A program made the position numbers and the translations under genes. A stretch of 64,000 bases of DNA from Modestobacter sp. VKM Ac-2982 (lineage in GTDB: Bacteria > Actinomycetota > Actinomycetes > Mycobacteriales > Geodermatophilaceae): the NCBI RefSeq assembly GCF_026967935.1, contig NZ_JAPVBL010000002.1, forward strand, positions 1-64,000, in the 5' to 3' direction. Below, piece after piece: positions 15,793 through 26,702 of the stretch. The stretch's first letter is position 1; each line of letters starts with the position of its first letter. Below the pieces are notes generated by a model. The model did no database searches, was not told the DNA's origin, and was given only the letters and a program-made list of their open reading frames with translations.

Positions 15793-16959
15793 TCAGGGGG
15801 CCAGGCGCTGGGCCTCGTACAGCTCTCCGTCCAGCCGGAAGGTGCGGTCGTCCAGGTCGAGGGGCGGTGCGGGGGCCTGCGCGCCGTCGAGGCTCACGAT
15901 CCCGACCTGGCTGCCGTCCGGGAGCACGGCCCAGCCGACCCGGGTGTCGGCCCCGTCCACCTGGACGTCCGCCCGGTAGACCCCGGCCGGCTCCTCCGCC
16001 GCCCGCGCCACGAACGGGGTCGTCACGTCCGGTGTGCTGACCTCGCCGGAGATCAGCTCGCCGCTGACGGTGCCGGTCAGGGTGGCGCCGTCCCGCCCGG
16101 TCAGCGCCAGGCGGTCACCGACGACCGTGCCCGTCAGCCAGGCCTCGATCGCCCGGCCGTCGCACAGGTACGCGGCCGCCTCCCCGTCCCCGGTCACGAT
16201 GGCCAGGCTGATCCCCGCCTCCGCCGTCCGGCCGCCGAACACGGCTTCGCCCACGGCAGCCGTGGGGGAGGGGGCCGGTCCGGCCGTCGGCGCCGGCGGG
16301 GCGGTCGGTGCCGGAGGCGCTGCCGGACCCGGCTCCGCCGCCGCCCCGGACATGCCACGGGCGAGCCCGACGAGCACGGCGAGCAGCAGGACGGCGGCGA
16401 CGATCGGGACGACCGCCAGGCGCGCCGCGGAGTCCGTCCAGCGCCGGCCGGCCCGCGCGCCACCGCCGCCCGCGGCTGACCCCGATCCCCGGTCCTGCCA
16501 CACCTCTCGGACGAAGGGGATCGTGGCCACGATCTCCCGGTACTCCGCGGCGGCGTCGGCGACCGCCAGCCCGCCGAACCGCAGCCGGGCGTCCAGGCCG
16601 TCCAGCAACGCGCCGGCCGTCTCCGCCGCGGCCAGCCGGGCGGTCAGGTCGTTCGCCTTGTTCAGGTTGGCCGAGACCGCGGCCGTCAGGGACACCGCCA
16701 GTGCGGCGAAGCACAGCACCCGCCACACCGTCTGCGACCGGTCCAGGGACAGGCCGTCCTGCACCGTCTCGGCGAAGCTCGGTCCGCCCAGCGCCGGTCC
16801 CGCCGTCAGCGCCGCCGCGACCGCGCTGCTGACGATGCTGATCGTCGACAGCCGCGAACTGGCGGGGGTCTTCTCGTCGACGTAGGCGTGGACGCCCTGG
16901 CGCCTCGCGCGGATGGCGTCGAGCAACCCCGCCTGCCCGTTCCCGCTCTGATCGTGCAC
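15793..16959 (-). CDS. membrane protein with SLATT-like 2TM N-terminus and outer beta domain
   Basis: A 388-residue protein. Two hydrophobic helices (about residues 33-58 and 75-96: TISIVSSAVAAALTAG and VLCFAALAVSLTAAV) followed by a long helix with LNKANDLTARLAAAE resemble the SLATT 2TM module found next to nucleotide-sensing defence genes. A third membrane helix (PIVAAVLLLAVLVGLARGM) precedes a Pro/Ala/Thr linker and a C-terminal domain with repeated small beta strands (LTGTVVGDRLALTGRDGATLTGTVSGELI). No sensor partner is adjacent. GTG 16959 has GGAG upstream. The SLATT assignment is a pattern match by eye. Confidence 0.7.
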   Translation of the reverse strand: MHDQSGNGQAGLLDAIRARRQGVHAYVDEKTPASSRLSTISIVSSAVAAALTAGPALGGPSFAETVQDGLSLDRSQTVWRVLCFAALAVSLTAAVSANLNKANDLTARLAAAETAGALLDGLDARLRFGGLAVADAAAEYREIVATIPFVREVWQDRGSGSAAGGGGARAGRRWTDSAARLAVVPIVAAVLLLAVLVGLARGMSGAAAEPGPAAPPAPTAPPAPTAGPAPSPTAAVGEAVFGGRTAEAGISLAIVTGDGEAAAYLCDGRAIEAWLTGTVVGDRLALTGRDGATLTGTVSGELISGEVSTPDVTTPFVARAAEEPAGVYRADVQVDGADTRVGWAVLPDGSQVGIVSLDGAQAPAPPLDLDDRTFRLDGELYEAQRLAP

Positions 16960-17109
16960 GGCCAGCTCCAGCGGTCCGCCGGGATCGTCGCGCCGCCGGC
17001 GCTGCACCCGTCCTGCGCAGGATCCCGTCTCGGCGCGTGCGACCAGTGTGCGCCCGCGGTCGCCGGTGCGGGGCCGTTCCGCTCGCGGGCGCACGGCCCC
17101 CAGCCGCAC

Positions 17110-18294
17110 TCAGCCGCGGGCGCCCTGGTGCTCGGCGAAGGTGTCGGCGACCCAGTCGGCGATGTAGGTGCTGACGTGCGGGAGGTGGTCCAGGCCGATG
17201 TGCTCGGTGGCCCCCTCCGCGGCGGTGAAGACGCGCAGCTCCCGCTTGGGGGAGTTGACCGCCTGGTCGTAGGAGCGGTGCGCCATGGACACCGGGATCT
17301 GCCGGTCGTCGGCGCCGTGGGCGACGAGGAACGGCACGGTGATCTGCTCGACCACGCCGTCGAGGTTCACCGCGTCGGCGAAGTCGAGGAACGCATCGAG
17401 GTGAGCCTCGTCGCCGTCGTGCCCCCACACCCAGAGCACGTGCGACCAGTAGTGGGGGACCGGCCGCTCGCCCTCACGCTCCCGCCGGCGGCGCTGCACC
17501 GCACCCCAGTCGTGGTTGGCGCCCCAGGCGACGCAGAGCGCGAAGCGCTTCTCGAAGGCCGCGGCCCGCGGGGCGTAGTAGCCGCCCAGCGACCAGCCGA
17601 CGATCCCGATCCGGCTGGCGTCGACGTCGTTGCGCGTCTCCAGCCAGTCGATGCACGCACCGGCCCACACCTCGGCGTCGATCCGGGCGGTGAGCCCCTG
17701 CAGCCGCAGCGCCTCACCGGTGCCGGGCTGGTCGAGCATCAGGCAGGAGATGCCGCGGGCGGCCAGCTCCGCCCAGTGGTCGGAGGCGTACATGTGCTCC
17801 TTGGTGGAGTCCAGCCCGTTGACCAGGACGACGACCGGGGCCGGCCCGTCGTCGGTGGCGGGGGCGGCGCTGAAGTACGCCGGCAGCGTGGTGCCCTCGT
17901 ACGGGATCTCCACCCGGCTGACCCGCGGGCTGTGCAGCTCGAACGCCTTCTGCGCGATCTCGAGCATCCGCCGGTAGGTGGGCACCCGGTTCGGGTCGGC
18001 GTGGGAGAGCATCCGCTCGGCCTGGGCCAGGTAGTTGCTGGCCCGGAACCACAGCTGGCCGGCGGTGCGGGTGTGCCCGGCCTTCTCCGCCTCCTCGGCC
18101 TGGCCGGCGAGCTGGTCGGTGAGTGCCCGCCAGGCGCGCAGGAAGTCCGGGGTCCCGGCGTCCTCGCCGGCGTTCGCGGCGTCCTTGATCGGCCGGCAGG
18201 CCCGGTCGACCTCGTCGATCAGGCCGCCGGAGTTCAGCGTCGCGACGACGCCGAGGTTCCAGGTGTAGGGGCCGGTGGGGAAGTACTCGAACAC
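17110..18294 (-). CDS. alpha/beta-hydrolase, DHPON-hydrolase/FrsA-like C-C hydrolase
   Basis: A 394-residue hydrolase with a helical N-terminal cap (about 1-125) and an alpha/beta-hydrolase domain: PVVVLVNGLDSTKEH oxyanion strand, GIVGWSLGGYYAPRAA nucleophile elbow, HGADDRQIPVSMA acidic residue and TEHIGLDH final His. This layout resembles 2,6-dihydroxypseudooxynicotine hydrolase, which breaks a carbon-carbon bond. It is the last gene of a five-gene leftward operon containing an extradiol dioxygenase, so cleavage of the ring-fission product is a fitting role; this is inference from context. Confidence 0.87.
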   Translation of the reverse strand: MFEYFPTGPYTWNLGVVATLNSGGLIDEVDRACRPIKDAANAGEDAGTPDFLRAWRALTDQLAGQAEEAEKAGHTRTAGQLWFRASNYLAQAERMLSHADPNRVPTYRRMLEIAQKAFELHSPRVSRVEIPYEGTTLPAYFSAAPATDDGPAPVVVLVNGLDSTKEHMYASDHWAELAARGISCLMLDQPGTGEALRLQGLTARIDAEVWAGACIDWLETRNDVDASRIGIVGWSLGGYYAPRAAAFEKRFALCVAWGANHDWGAVQRRRREREGERPVPHYWSHVLWVWGHDGDEAHLDAFLDFADAVNLDGVVEQITVPFLVAHGADDRQIPVSMAHRSYDQAVNSPKRELRVFTAAEGATEHIGLDHLPHVSTYIADWVADTFAEHQGARG

Positions 18295-18310
18295 GGTGTC
18301 TCTCTTCCGG

Positions 18311-19273
18311 TCAGGGAGTGCGCTGGCGGGTGCGCGGGCGGGCTGGGGCCACCGGCGGCAGCTGCACGCCGGGGACGACGCGGTTGCGGACGGTGCCGAT
18401 GCCCTCGACGGTCATCTCGACGACGTCGCCGGGTCGCAGCGGCGGCGGGGCCTGCTCGCCGCGGCGGCCCCACAGCTCGGCCAGGCAGCCGCCGTTGCCG
18501 CACGTGCCCGAGCCGAGCACGTCGCCGGCGCGGACGACGGTGCCGCGGGAGGCGTAGGCGATGAGCTCCTCGAACGGCCAGCCCATGTTGGACAGCAGGT
18601 CTCGGCCGATCTCGACGTCGTTGACACTGACCTGCATCTGCAGGGCCAGGAAGCCGTCGTCGTCCCGGTACGGCTCCAGTTCGTCGGCGGTGACCAGCCA
18701 GGGGCCGAGGGTCGTGGCCGAGTCCTTGCCCTTGGCCGGGCCGAGGTTCACCTTCATCTCCCGGGCCTGCAGGTCCCGGGCCGACCAGTCGTTGAGCACG
18801 GTGTAGCCGAAGACGTGCCCGCGGGCCTCCTCCGGCGTAAGGGACGCGCCGTCGATGCCGATGACGGCGGCGACCTCCAGCTCGAAGTCGAACCGCTGCG
18901 AGCCCGGCGGCACCGGGACGTCGTCGTGCGCGCCGACGAGCGCGTAGGGGTTGGTGAAGTAGAAGGTGGGCGCCTCGTACCACTCGGGCACCACGCCGCC
19001 GCCCTGTCCCATCCCCGCGACCACGCCCTCGACGTGCTCCTCGAACGCGACGAAGTCACGCACCGTCGGCGCCTCGAGCGGGGGGAGCAGCCGGACGTCG
19101 GCCAGCGCGACCGACGGGCCGTCCAGCGCGGCGGCGCCGGCCTCCAACGCGGCGGGCAACCCGGCCCGCACCAGGTCCAGCACGGAGGTCCCGGCAGGGA
19201 GGGCGTGGACGCCGGCGTCGGACACGACGCCCGCCCGGACCGAGCCGGCGTGTGCCCAGGTGGCGAACCGCAT
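18311..19273 (-). CDS. fumarylacetoacetate hydrolase (FAH) family protein
   Basis: A 320-residue FAH-superfamily enzyme. The catalytic core spans residues about 70-300, with VRDFVAFEEHVEG, a metal site in FDFELEVAAVIG (Glu pair), NDWSARDLQAREM and KGKDSATTLGPWLV, and SGTCGNGGCLAELWG near the end. Family members hydrolyse or decarboxylate beta-dicarbonyl acids at the end of aromatic pathways (fumarylpyruvate, fumarylacetoacetate, oxalocrotonate types). The start codon overlaps the stop of the dioxygenase gene by one base, indicating coupled translation. Confidence 0.92.
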   Translation of the reverse strand: MRFATWAHAGSVRAGVVSDAGVHALPAGTSVLDLVRAGLPAALEAGAAALDGPSVALADVRLLPPLEAPTVRDFVAFEEHVEGVVAGMGQGGGVVPEWYEAPTFYFTNPYALVGAHDDVPVPPGSQRFDFELEVAAVIGIDGASLTPEEARGHVFGYTVLNDWSARDLQAREMKVNLGPAKGKDSATTLGPWLVTADELEPYRDDDGFLALQMQVSVNDVEIGRDLLSNMGWPFEELIAYASRGTVVRAGDVLGSGTCGNGGCLAELWGRRGEQAPPPLRPGDVVEMTVEGIGTVRNRVVPGVQLPPVAPARPRTRQRTP

Positions 19274-20214
19274 CAGACCGGCGGGGCCACGAACAGGCCC
19301 GTGTCGGGGTCGTTGAACGAGCGCTGGGCGACGAACTCGTTCATCGCGTTGGCAGTGCCCCACTGGTCGGAGACCTCGTGGTCGCTGAAGTCGTACACGT
19401 GCGGGTGCCAGGTGTCCTCGTCCAGCACGTCGAGCTCCGTCGTGTACTCGACGGTGTTGCCGTGCGGGTCGAGGAAGTAGCTGAAGGTGTTGTTGCCGGC
19501 CAGGTGCCGACCCGGGCCCCAGATCTTCTCCACGCCCTGGCGCAGCAGCCGGCCGGTGCCGCGCATGTACTCGTCGATGCCGCGCAGCTCGAAGGAGGCG
19601 TGGTGCAGCGAGGGGTGCGGGCCGCGGGCGACCGCCATGCTGTGGTGCCAGGCGTTGGTGCGCAGGAACCACATCATGCTGCCCATCCGCGGGTGCATCA
19701 GGGTGTCGGACAGGGCGAAGGCCAGGTGCTTCTCGTAGAAGGCGACGGTGCCCTCGGGGTCGGCGGAGTTGAGGACGACGTGACTCAGCCGCACCGGGAT
19801 CGACTCGCCCTCCTCGACCGTCCGGTGCTGCCGCACGGCGACGTCGGAGCTGATCTCGACGGTGCGGCCCTCGTTGTCGAAGAACCGGAAGCCGTAGCCG
19901 CCGCCGGGGGTCTGCAGGGTGTCCGGCTCCCCGATCAGCTGCACCCCGTCGGCGGCGAGCTGCCCGGCGAGGGTGTCGACGTCGGCGGCGGCGGCCGTGC
20001 CGAAGGAGATCAGGTCGACCCGCTTGTCGGCCGACTGCCGCAGCCGCACGATGTACTGCTCCGGGGAGCCCTCAGCGGCGAGGAAGGCCAGGCCCGAGTC
20101 GGTGTGCTCGGTGCTCAGGCCCCAGGTGCCGGAGTAGAAGTCGAGCTGCTTGCCGAAGTCGGGCACGGCCAGGTCGACGTGCCGCAGGTGGGTGATCAGG
20201 CGCTGCTGGGTCAT
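19273..20214 (-). CDS. extradiol ring-cleavage dioxygenase, VOC fold
   Basis: A 313-residue type I extradiol dioxygenase with two tandem VOC halves. The N-terminal half begins LRHVDLAVPD; the catalytic half carries the probable iron ligands His in LSHVVLNS, His in SLHHASFEL and Glu in GNTVEYTTEL. Such enzymes open catechol-type rings next to the two hydroxyls. It follows the flavin hydroxylase gene by 14 bases, so the hydroxylase presumably makes its catecholic substrate. The nature of the ring substituents is unknown. Confidence 0.92.
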   Translation of the reverse strand: MTQQRLITHLRHVDLAVPDFGKQLDFYSGTWGLSTEHTDSGLAFLAAEGSPEQYIVRLRQSADKRVDLISFGTAAAADVDTLAGQLAADGVQLIGEPDTLQTPGGGYGFRFFDNEGRTVEISSDVAVRQHRTVEEGESIPVRLSHVVLNSADPEGTVAFYEKHLAFALSDTLMHPRMGSMMWFLRTNAWHHSMAVARGPHPSLHHASFELRGIDEYMRGTGRLLRQGVEKIWGPGRHLAGNNTFSYFLDPHGNTVEYTTELDVLDEDTWHPHVYDFSDHEVSDQWGTANAMNEFVAQRSFNDPDTGLFVAPPV

Positions 20215-20228
20215 GATGGTCCTCCCGT

Positions 20229-21359
20229 TCAGGCGGGCTGGCTGGTGAGCGTGGCGATCTGGCGGAAGAGCGCGGGCGCATCGCCCTGCACGTGGTCGAG
20301 CTGCCACTGGGCGAGGGTGTTGGAGGCGTCGACGACGGTCTTCGCGCGCTCGTACCGCCGGGCGTGGAAGGCGTCCCAGAGGTCCTCGTCCAGCGCGGTC
20401 CGCTCGGTGAGCAGCTCGGCCAGGACGACGGCGTCCTCCAGGGCCATCGCGCCGCCCTGCGCAATCGTCGGCGGGCAGGTGTGCGCGGCGTCGCCGATCA
20501 GCACGACGCGGCCGCGGTTCCACGGCTCGTCGAGCACGTGGGTCTCGAACCAGGTGTAGTTGACCCGCGAGGGGTCGGTGAGCGTCTCGCGGATCTCGTC
20601 CCACGGGCCGTGGTAGGCCTCCGACAGCTCCCGCATGGTGGCCAGCTGCTCGTCCGGGGAGAGGCCGCTGCGGTCCTGGGCGGGCTCGACGATGTAGGCG
20701 TAGAGCGAGTCGTCGCCGGTGGGGCAGTAGCCGGCGATGAACGACGGCCCGCCGTAGTACAGGTCGGTACGCGTGACGCTGGCCGGACGCGGGCCGAACG
20801 CCCGCCAGATGCCCATGCCGATCGAGCGGGTCTCCAGGTTGATCCCCAGCGCCCGGCGGGTCCAGGACCGGAGTCCGTCGGCGCCGACCACCAGGTCGTA
20901 GCGGCCGGTGGAGTGGTCGGAGAAGGTGACGTCGACGCCGTCGTCGTCCTGGGTGAGCTCGGTGAACGTGGTGCCGTGGCGGAGCTTCACGCCGACCTCG
21001 GTGGCCCGGTCGCAGAGGATCCGGGCCAGCTCCGGGCGGGGCATGCCCATCGCCGCGGGCAGGTCCGGGCCGCCGGTCTTCGCGTCCGGGATCTCCGCGA
21101 GCACGGAGCCGTGCGGGTCGGGGGCCCGGATGCCGGTGACGTCGAAGGCGTAGCCGGCCGCGGCGACCTGCTCCCAGACGCCCAGCGTGCGGAGCTCCCG
21201 CAGCGCATTGCCCTGCAGGGTGATGCCCGAGCCGAGGGCGGCGACGTCCGGCTTGATCTCGAGCAGGTCGACGGCGACACCGCGGCTGGCCAGGTGGATG
21301 GCCGTGGCGGCACCGGCCAGGCCGCTGCCGACGACGAGGACGTCGTTCACTGCGGGCAC
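20229..21359 (-). CDS. FAD-dependent aromatic hydroxylase
   Basis: A 376-residue class A flavin monooxygenase of the PHBH fold. VVGSGLAGAATAIHLA (residues about 9-24) binds the ADP part of FAD, YDLVVGADGLRSWTRR is the DG motif contacting FAD and NAD(P)H, and RVVLIGDAAHTCPPTIAQGGAMALEDA is the GD motif. It would hydroxylate an aromatic or pyridine acid using NAD(P)H and oxygen. GTG 21359 has AGGAG upstream and starts MPAVNDVLVV; the neighbouring in-frame GTG a few codons later is less well placed. Second gene of the operon. Confidence 0.93.
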   Translation of the reverse strand: MPAVNDVLVVGSGLAGAATAIHLASRGVAVDLLEIKPDVAALGSGITLQGNALRELRTLGVWEQVAAAGYAFDVTGIRAPDPHGSVLAEIPDAKTGGPDLPAAMGMPRPELARILCDRATEVGVKLRHGTTFTELTQDDDGVDVTFSDHSTGRYDLVVGADGLRSWTRRALGINLETRSIGMGIWRAFGPRPASVTRTDLYYGGPSFIAGYCPTGDDSLYAYIVEPAQDRSGLSPDEQLATMRELSEAYHGPWDEIRETLTDPSRVNYTWFETHVLDEPWNRGRVVLIGDAAHTCPPTIAQGGAMALEDAVVLAELLTERTALDEDLWDAFHARRYERAKTVVDASNTLAQWQLDHVQGDAPALFRQIATLTSQPA

Positions 21360-21373
21360 GGGGGACTCCTTCG

Positions 21374-22375
21374 TCACTTGACCGCGATGGGGTTGACCGG
21401 TGCGCCGACGGCGCCGGTCACGGGCAGGGGAGCGGCGGTGAGGAAGAACTCCCAGACGCCGTCGGCCGCGCAGTCGGCGGCGAGCGCGTCGAGGTCCCAC
21501 ATCTCGCCGAGGAACAGGCCCATGTTGGGGATGCACACCTGGTGCAGTGGCTGGAAGGCGACGTCGAACTCGTTGGGCCGCACCTCGAAGCCCCAGGTGT
21601 CGGTGGCGATGCCGGCGATCTCGGTGCCGTGCAGCCAGTCGGCGGTGGTGAACGACAGGCCGGGGGCGTCACCGCCGGCGTAGTCGCCCCAGCCGCGGCC
21701 CTCGGCGATGTCCCGCCGGGCGCGGGCGAGCCGGCCGGTGCGCACCAGCAGCAGGTCGCCGCGGCCGACCCGAGCGGTCTCGCCCTGTGCGGCGATCGTG
21801 GCCGCCAGGTGCTCGGTGGTGATCGCGAAGCCGTCGGGCAGCTCGCCGTCGGTGCCGAGCGCCCGGCCGACGTCGAGCAGGACGCCGCGGCCGGCGAGGA
21901 GTGCGGCGACGGTCTCGATCCCGGTGACCGCGTCGCCCGCGCTGGTGACCACGTCGCCGGCGCGGCGGCCGTTCCAGGCCATGCCGTGGTCGAAGATGTG
22001 GCCGAGCCCGTCCCACTGGGTGGAGGCCTGCAGCGGCATCGAGATGACGTCATCGGCTCCGCCGATGCCGTGCGGGAAGCCCTGCACGCCACGCTCGGCA
22101 TCGGTGCCGGTGTCCAGCATGGTGTGCACCGGGTTGGTGCGTCGCCGCCAGCCCTTCTGCGGGCCGTCCATGTCGAAGGACTGGGCGAGGGAGAAGCTCG
22201 CCCCGCGCCGGACCAGCCGGGCGCCCTCCAGACGCTTGGCCTCGTCGAGGAAGTTCAGCGTGCCGAGGACGTCGTCGGCACCCCAGCGGCCCCAGTTGGA
22301 GCAGCGCTTCGCAGCCGCGGCGATGGCGGACTCCGGGTCGGAACGGTCGAGCTCGGTCGGTGCATCGTGGGTCAC
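21374..22375 (-). CDS. cyclase family protein (kynurenine formamidase-like)
   Basis: A 333-residue member of the bacterial cyclase family (PF04199 type), which includes metal-dependent amide and lactone hydrolases. The metal-site region is ASTQWDGLGHIFDHGMAWNG, and GDLLLVRTGRL plus the late PNEFDVAFQPLHQVCIPNMGL are family blocks. First gene of the operon, so it may hydrolyse an early amide/lactone or a ring-opened intermediate. The GTG at 22375 is preferred because AAGGAGG lies 7 bases upstream; the in-frame ATG at 22402 lies upstream of that site. Confidence 0.88.
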   Translation of the reverse strand: MTHDAPTELDRSDPESAIAAAAKRCSNWGRWGADDVLGTLNFLDEAKRLEGARLVRRGASFSLAQSFDMDGPQKGWRRRTNPVHTMLDTGTDAERGVQGFPHGIGGADDVISMPLQASTQWDGLGHIFDHGMAWNGRRAGDVVTSAGDAVTGIETVAALLAGRGVLLDVGRALGTDGELPDGFAITTEHLAATIAAQGETARVGRGDLLLVRTGRLARARRDIAEGRGWGDYAGGDAPGLSFTTADWLHGTEIAGIATDTWGFEVRPNEFDVAFQPLHQVCIPNMGLFLGEMWDLDALAADCAADGVWEFFLTAAPLPVTGAVGAPVNPIAVK

Positions 22376-22398
22376 GTCGGTTTCCTCCTTGAAGCGAC

Positions 22399-22406
22399 TC
22401 ACGTGA
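22399..22406. promoter_or_regulatory. TCACGTGA palindrome in the cyclase/lysR intergenic region
   Basis: A perfect 8-base palindrome lies just upstream of the cyclase ribosome-binding site, between the two divergent genes. It could be part of a LysR-type regulatory site, but it is short and may be chance. Confidence 0.2.
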
Positions 22407-22456
22407 CGTTCGGCGACGGCGAGCGATCAGGGAAGACGAGAGTGCTGATGCGCGGC

Positions 22457-22484
22457 ATAGACGGCGTGGATACTCGCCGTCCAT
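22457..22484 (+). promoter_or_regulatory. inverted repeat containing the lysR -10 and reaching its start codon
   Basis: GACGGCG (22460-22466) and CGCCGTC (22475-22481) form a perfect inverted repeat around TGGATACT. The loop holds GATACT (22469-22474), a good -10 eight bases before the ATG at 22483. The arrangement predicts a leaderless lysR mRNA whose promoter lies inside a dyad, as expected for self-repression by a LysR regulator. Confidence 0.5.
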
Positions 22485-23439
22485 GAACCTGGCCCGGCTG
22501 GACCTCAACCTGCTGGTCTCCCTCGACGCCCTCCTGCAGGAGCGCAGCGTGACCCGGGCTGCGGCGCGGATGGGCCTGAGCCAGCCGGCGCTGTCGGCGT
22601 CGCTGGCCCGGCTCCGCCGGCACTTCGACGACGAGCTGCTGACCCGGGCGGGGAACGAGTACCGGCTGACCCCGCTCGCCGTCCAGCTGCGGGAGCTGTC
22701 CCGGTTGGCGCTCGCCGGGGCGGAACGGGTGTTCACCGCCCAGCCGGAGTTCGACCCGTCGTCCTCGACACGGGAGTTCACCGTGCTGGTCAGCGACTAC
22801 GTGGTGGTGGTGCTGGGCGACACCCTCGCCGGGCTGCTCGGCGAGGAGGCGCCGCACACCCGGCTGCGCCTCACCCCGCACTCACCGGCCCTGGTCGAGC
22901 GGGCGGAGCAGACGCTGCTGGGCGCCGACGTGATGCTGCTGCCGCACGGCTTCGTCAGCGACCTCTCCCACCAGGACCTCTACCGCGACGAGTGGGTGTG
23001 CGTGGTCTCGTCGGACAACCCCGTGGCCGACGAGGGGCTCACCGTGGACCACCTGCGGACGCTGCCGTGGGTGGTGACCTACCACGGGCAGACCGCCTCC
23101 ACCCCGGCCGCGCGGCAGATGCGGATGCTCGGGATCGAACCGCGGGTGCAGGTGGTGACCGAGGACTTCATCACCGTGCCGACCCTGGTCGCCGGCAGCA
23201 ACCGGATCGCGCTGCTGCAACGGCGGCTGGTGGACATGCTCCCGCTCGGCGTCGGGATCCGGGCCCTGCCCTGCCCGTTCGAGGCCGGCCCGCTGGTCGA
23301 GGCCATGTGGTGGCACCCGGCACTGGACGACGACCCCGAGCACCGCTACCTGCGCGACGTCATCGCCCGGGCCGCCCGGCAGGCCGTCGACGGCCCGCTG
23401 GGCATCGACGGAGCTGATGGCCGACCCCAGGAGAAGTGA
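22483..23439 (+). CDS. LysR family transcriptional regulator
   Basis: A 318-residue LysR regulator. Residues 5-64 form the winged helix (LDLNLLVSLDALLQERSVTRAAARMGLSQPALS region), and the rest is the periplasmic-binding-like effector domain (FTVLVSDYVVVVL, VADEGLTVDHLRTLPWVV). The N-terminus resembles the NodD/nitrobenzoate-type subgroup. It is divergent from the ring-cleavage operon and followed by an MFS permease gene; LysR proteins in this position usually activate the catabolic operon in response to a pathway intermediate and repress themselves. No Shine-Dalgarno is present; a -10-like GATACT lies 8 bases upstream. Confidence 0.94.
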   Translation: MNLARLDLNLLVSLDALLQERSVTRAAARMGLSQPALSASLARLRRHFDDELLTRAGNEYRLTPLAVQLRELSRLALAGAERVFTAQPEFDPSSSTREFTVLVSDYVVVVLGDTLAGLLGEEAPHTRLRLTPHSPALVERAEQTLLGADVMLLPHGFVSDLSHQDLYRDEWVCVVSSDNPVADEGLTVDHLRTLPWVVTYHGQTASTPAARQMRMLGIEPRVQVVTEDFITVPTLVAGSNRIALLQRRLVDMLPLGVGIRALPCPFEAGPLVEAMWWHPALDDDPEHRYLRDVIARAARQAVDGPLGIDGADGRPQEK

Positions 23440-23483
23440 TTTCCGCTCGCCCGGCGCCGTCCTGACACTCCTCGGTCAGTGCT

Positions 23484-23503
23484 GCCGGTCACCGCCGACC
23501 GGC
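23484..23503. promoter_or_regulatory. inverted repeat upstream of the MFS gene
   Basis: GCCGGTC (23484-23490) and GACCGGC (23497-23503) are a perfect 7-6-7 inverted repeat located between lysR and the permease, just before the GAGGAG ribosome-binding site. It may be an operator or a short leader hairpin. Confidence 0.3.
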
Positions 23504-23524
23504 GCCGAACCCGAGGAGACGCCC

Positions 23525-25915
<2,391 letters not shown>

Positions 25916-25916
<1 letters not shown>

Positions 25917-26695
25917 TGGGCATTCTGGACGGCAAGAAGATCCTGGTCGCCGGCGTGCTGACCGAGCAGTCGATCGCGTTCTCGGTCGCACGGCTGGCGC
26001 AGGAGCAGGGCGCCACCGTCGTCCTGTCCAACTTCGGCCGGGCCCTGTCGCTGTGCCAGCGGATCGCCAAGCGGCTGCCGCAGGAGGCGGCGGTGGTCGA
26101 GCTGGACGTGACGAACACCGAGCACCTGGCCACGCTGGCCGACCGGCTGCGCCCGCACCTGGGCGACGACGGTGCTGTTCTCGACGGCGTCGTCCACTCC
26201 ATCGGCTTCGCCCCGCAGGAGGCGATGGGCGACGGCTTCCCGGAGGTGGCGTGGGAGCACGCGGCGACCGCGTTCCAGGTCTCGTCCTGGTCGCTGGCCT
26301 CGCTGACCCAGGCCTGCCGCCCGCTGTTCGGCGACACCGCCTCGGTGGTCGGGCTGACCTTCGACGCTACCGTCGCGTGGCCGGTCTACGGCTGGATGGG
26401 CGCGGCCAAGGCCGCCCTGGAGTCGACCTCCCGCTACCTGGCCCGGGAGCTCGGTCCCGAGGGCGTCCGGGTGAACCTCGTCGCCGCCGGCCCGCTGCGC
26501 ACCATGGCGATGAAGTCGATCCCGGGCAGCGCGCAGTTCGAGGAGGCATGGGAGGGCCGCGCGCCGCTGGGCTGGTCGGTCACCGACACCGAGCCGGCCG
26601 GCAAGGCCGTCACCGCGCTGCTCTCGGACTGGTTCCCGGCCACGACGGGTGAGATCGTGCACGTCGACGGCGGCTTCCACGCTGTGGGGGTATGA
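25916..26695 (+). CDS. inhA: enoyl-ACP reductase InhA/FabI
   Basis: A 259-residue NADH-dependent enoyl-ACP reductase, the last step of each fatty-acid elongation cycle. GKKILVAGVLTEQSIAFSVARLAQEQGA is the cofactor region, and VVHSIGF is the family block. The catalytic pair falls at Tyr158 and Lys165, the same numbers as in M. tuberculosis InhA. The ATG overlaps the fabG stop, so the two are co-translated. In organisms without mycolic acids this is simply FabI of type II fatty-acid synthesis; mycolate synthesis is not implied. Confidence 0.95.
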
Positions 26696-26702
26696 CGGTC
26701 TC

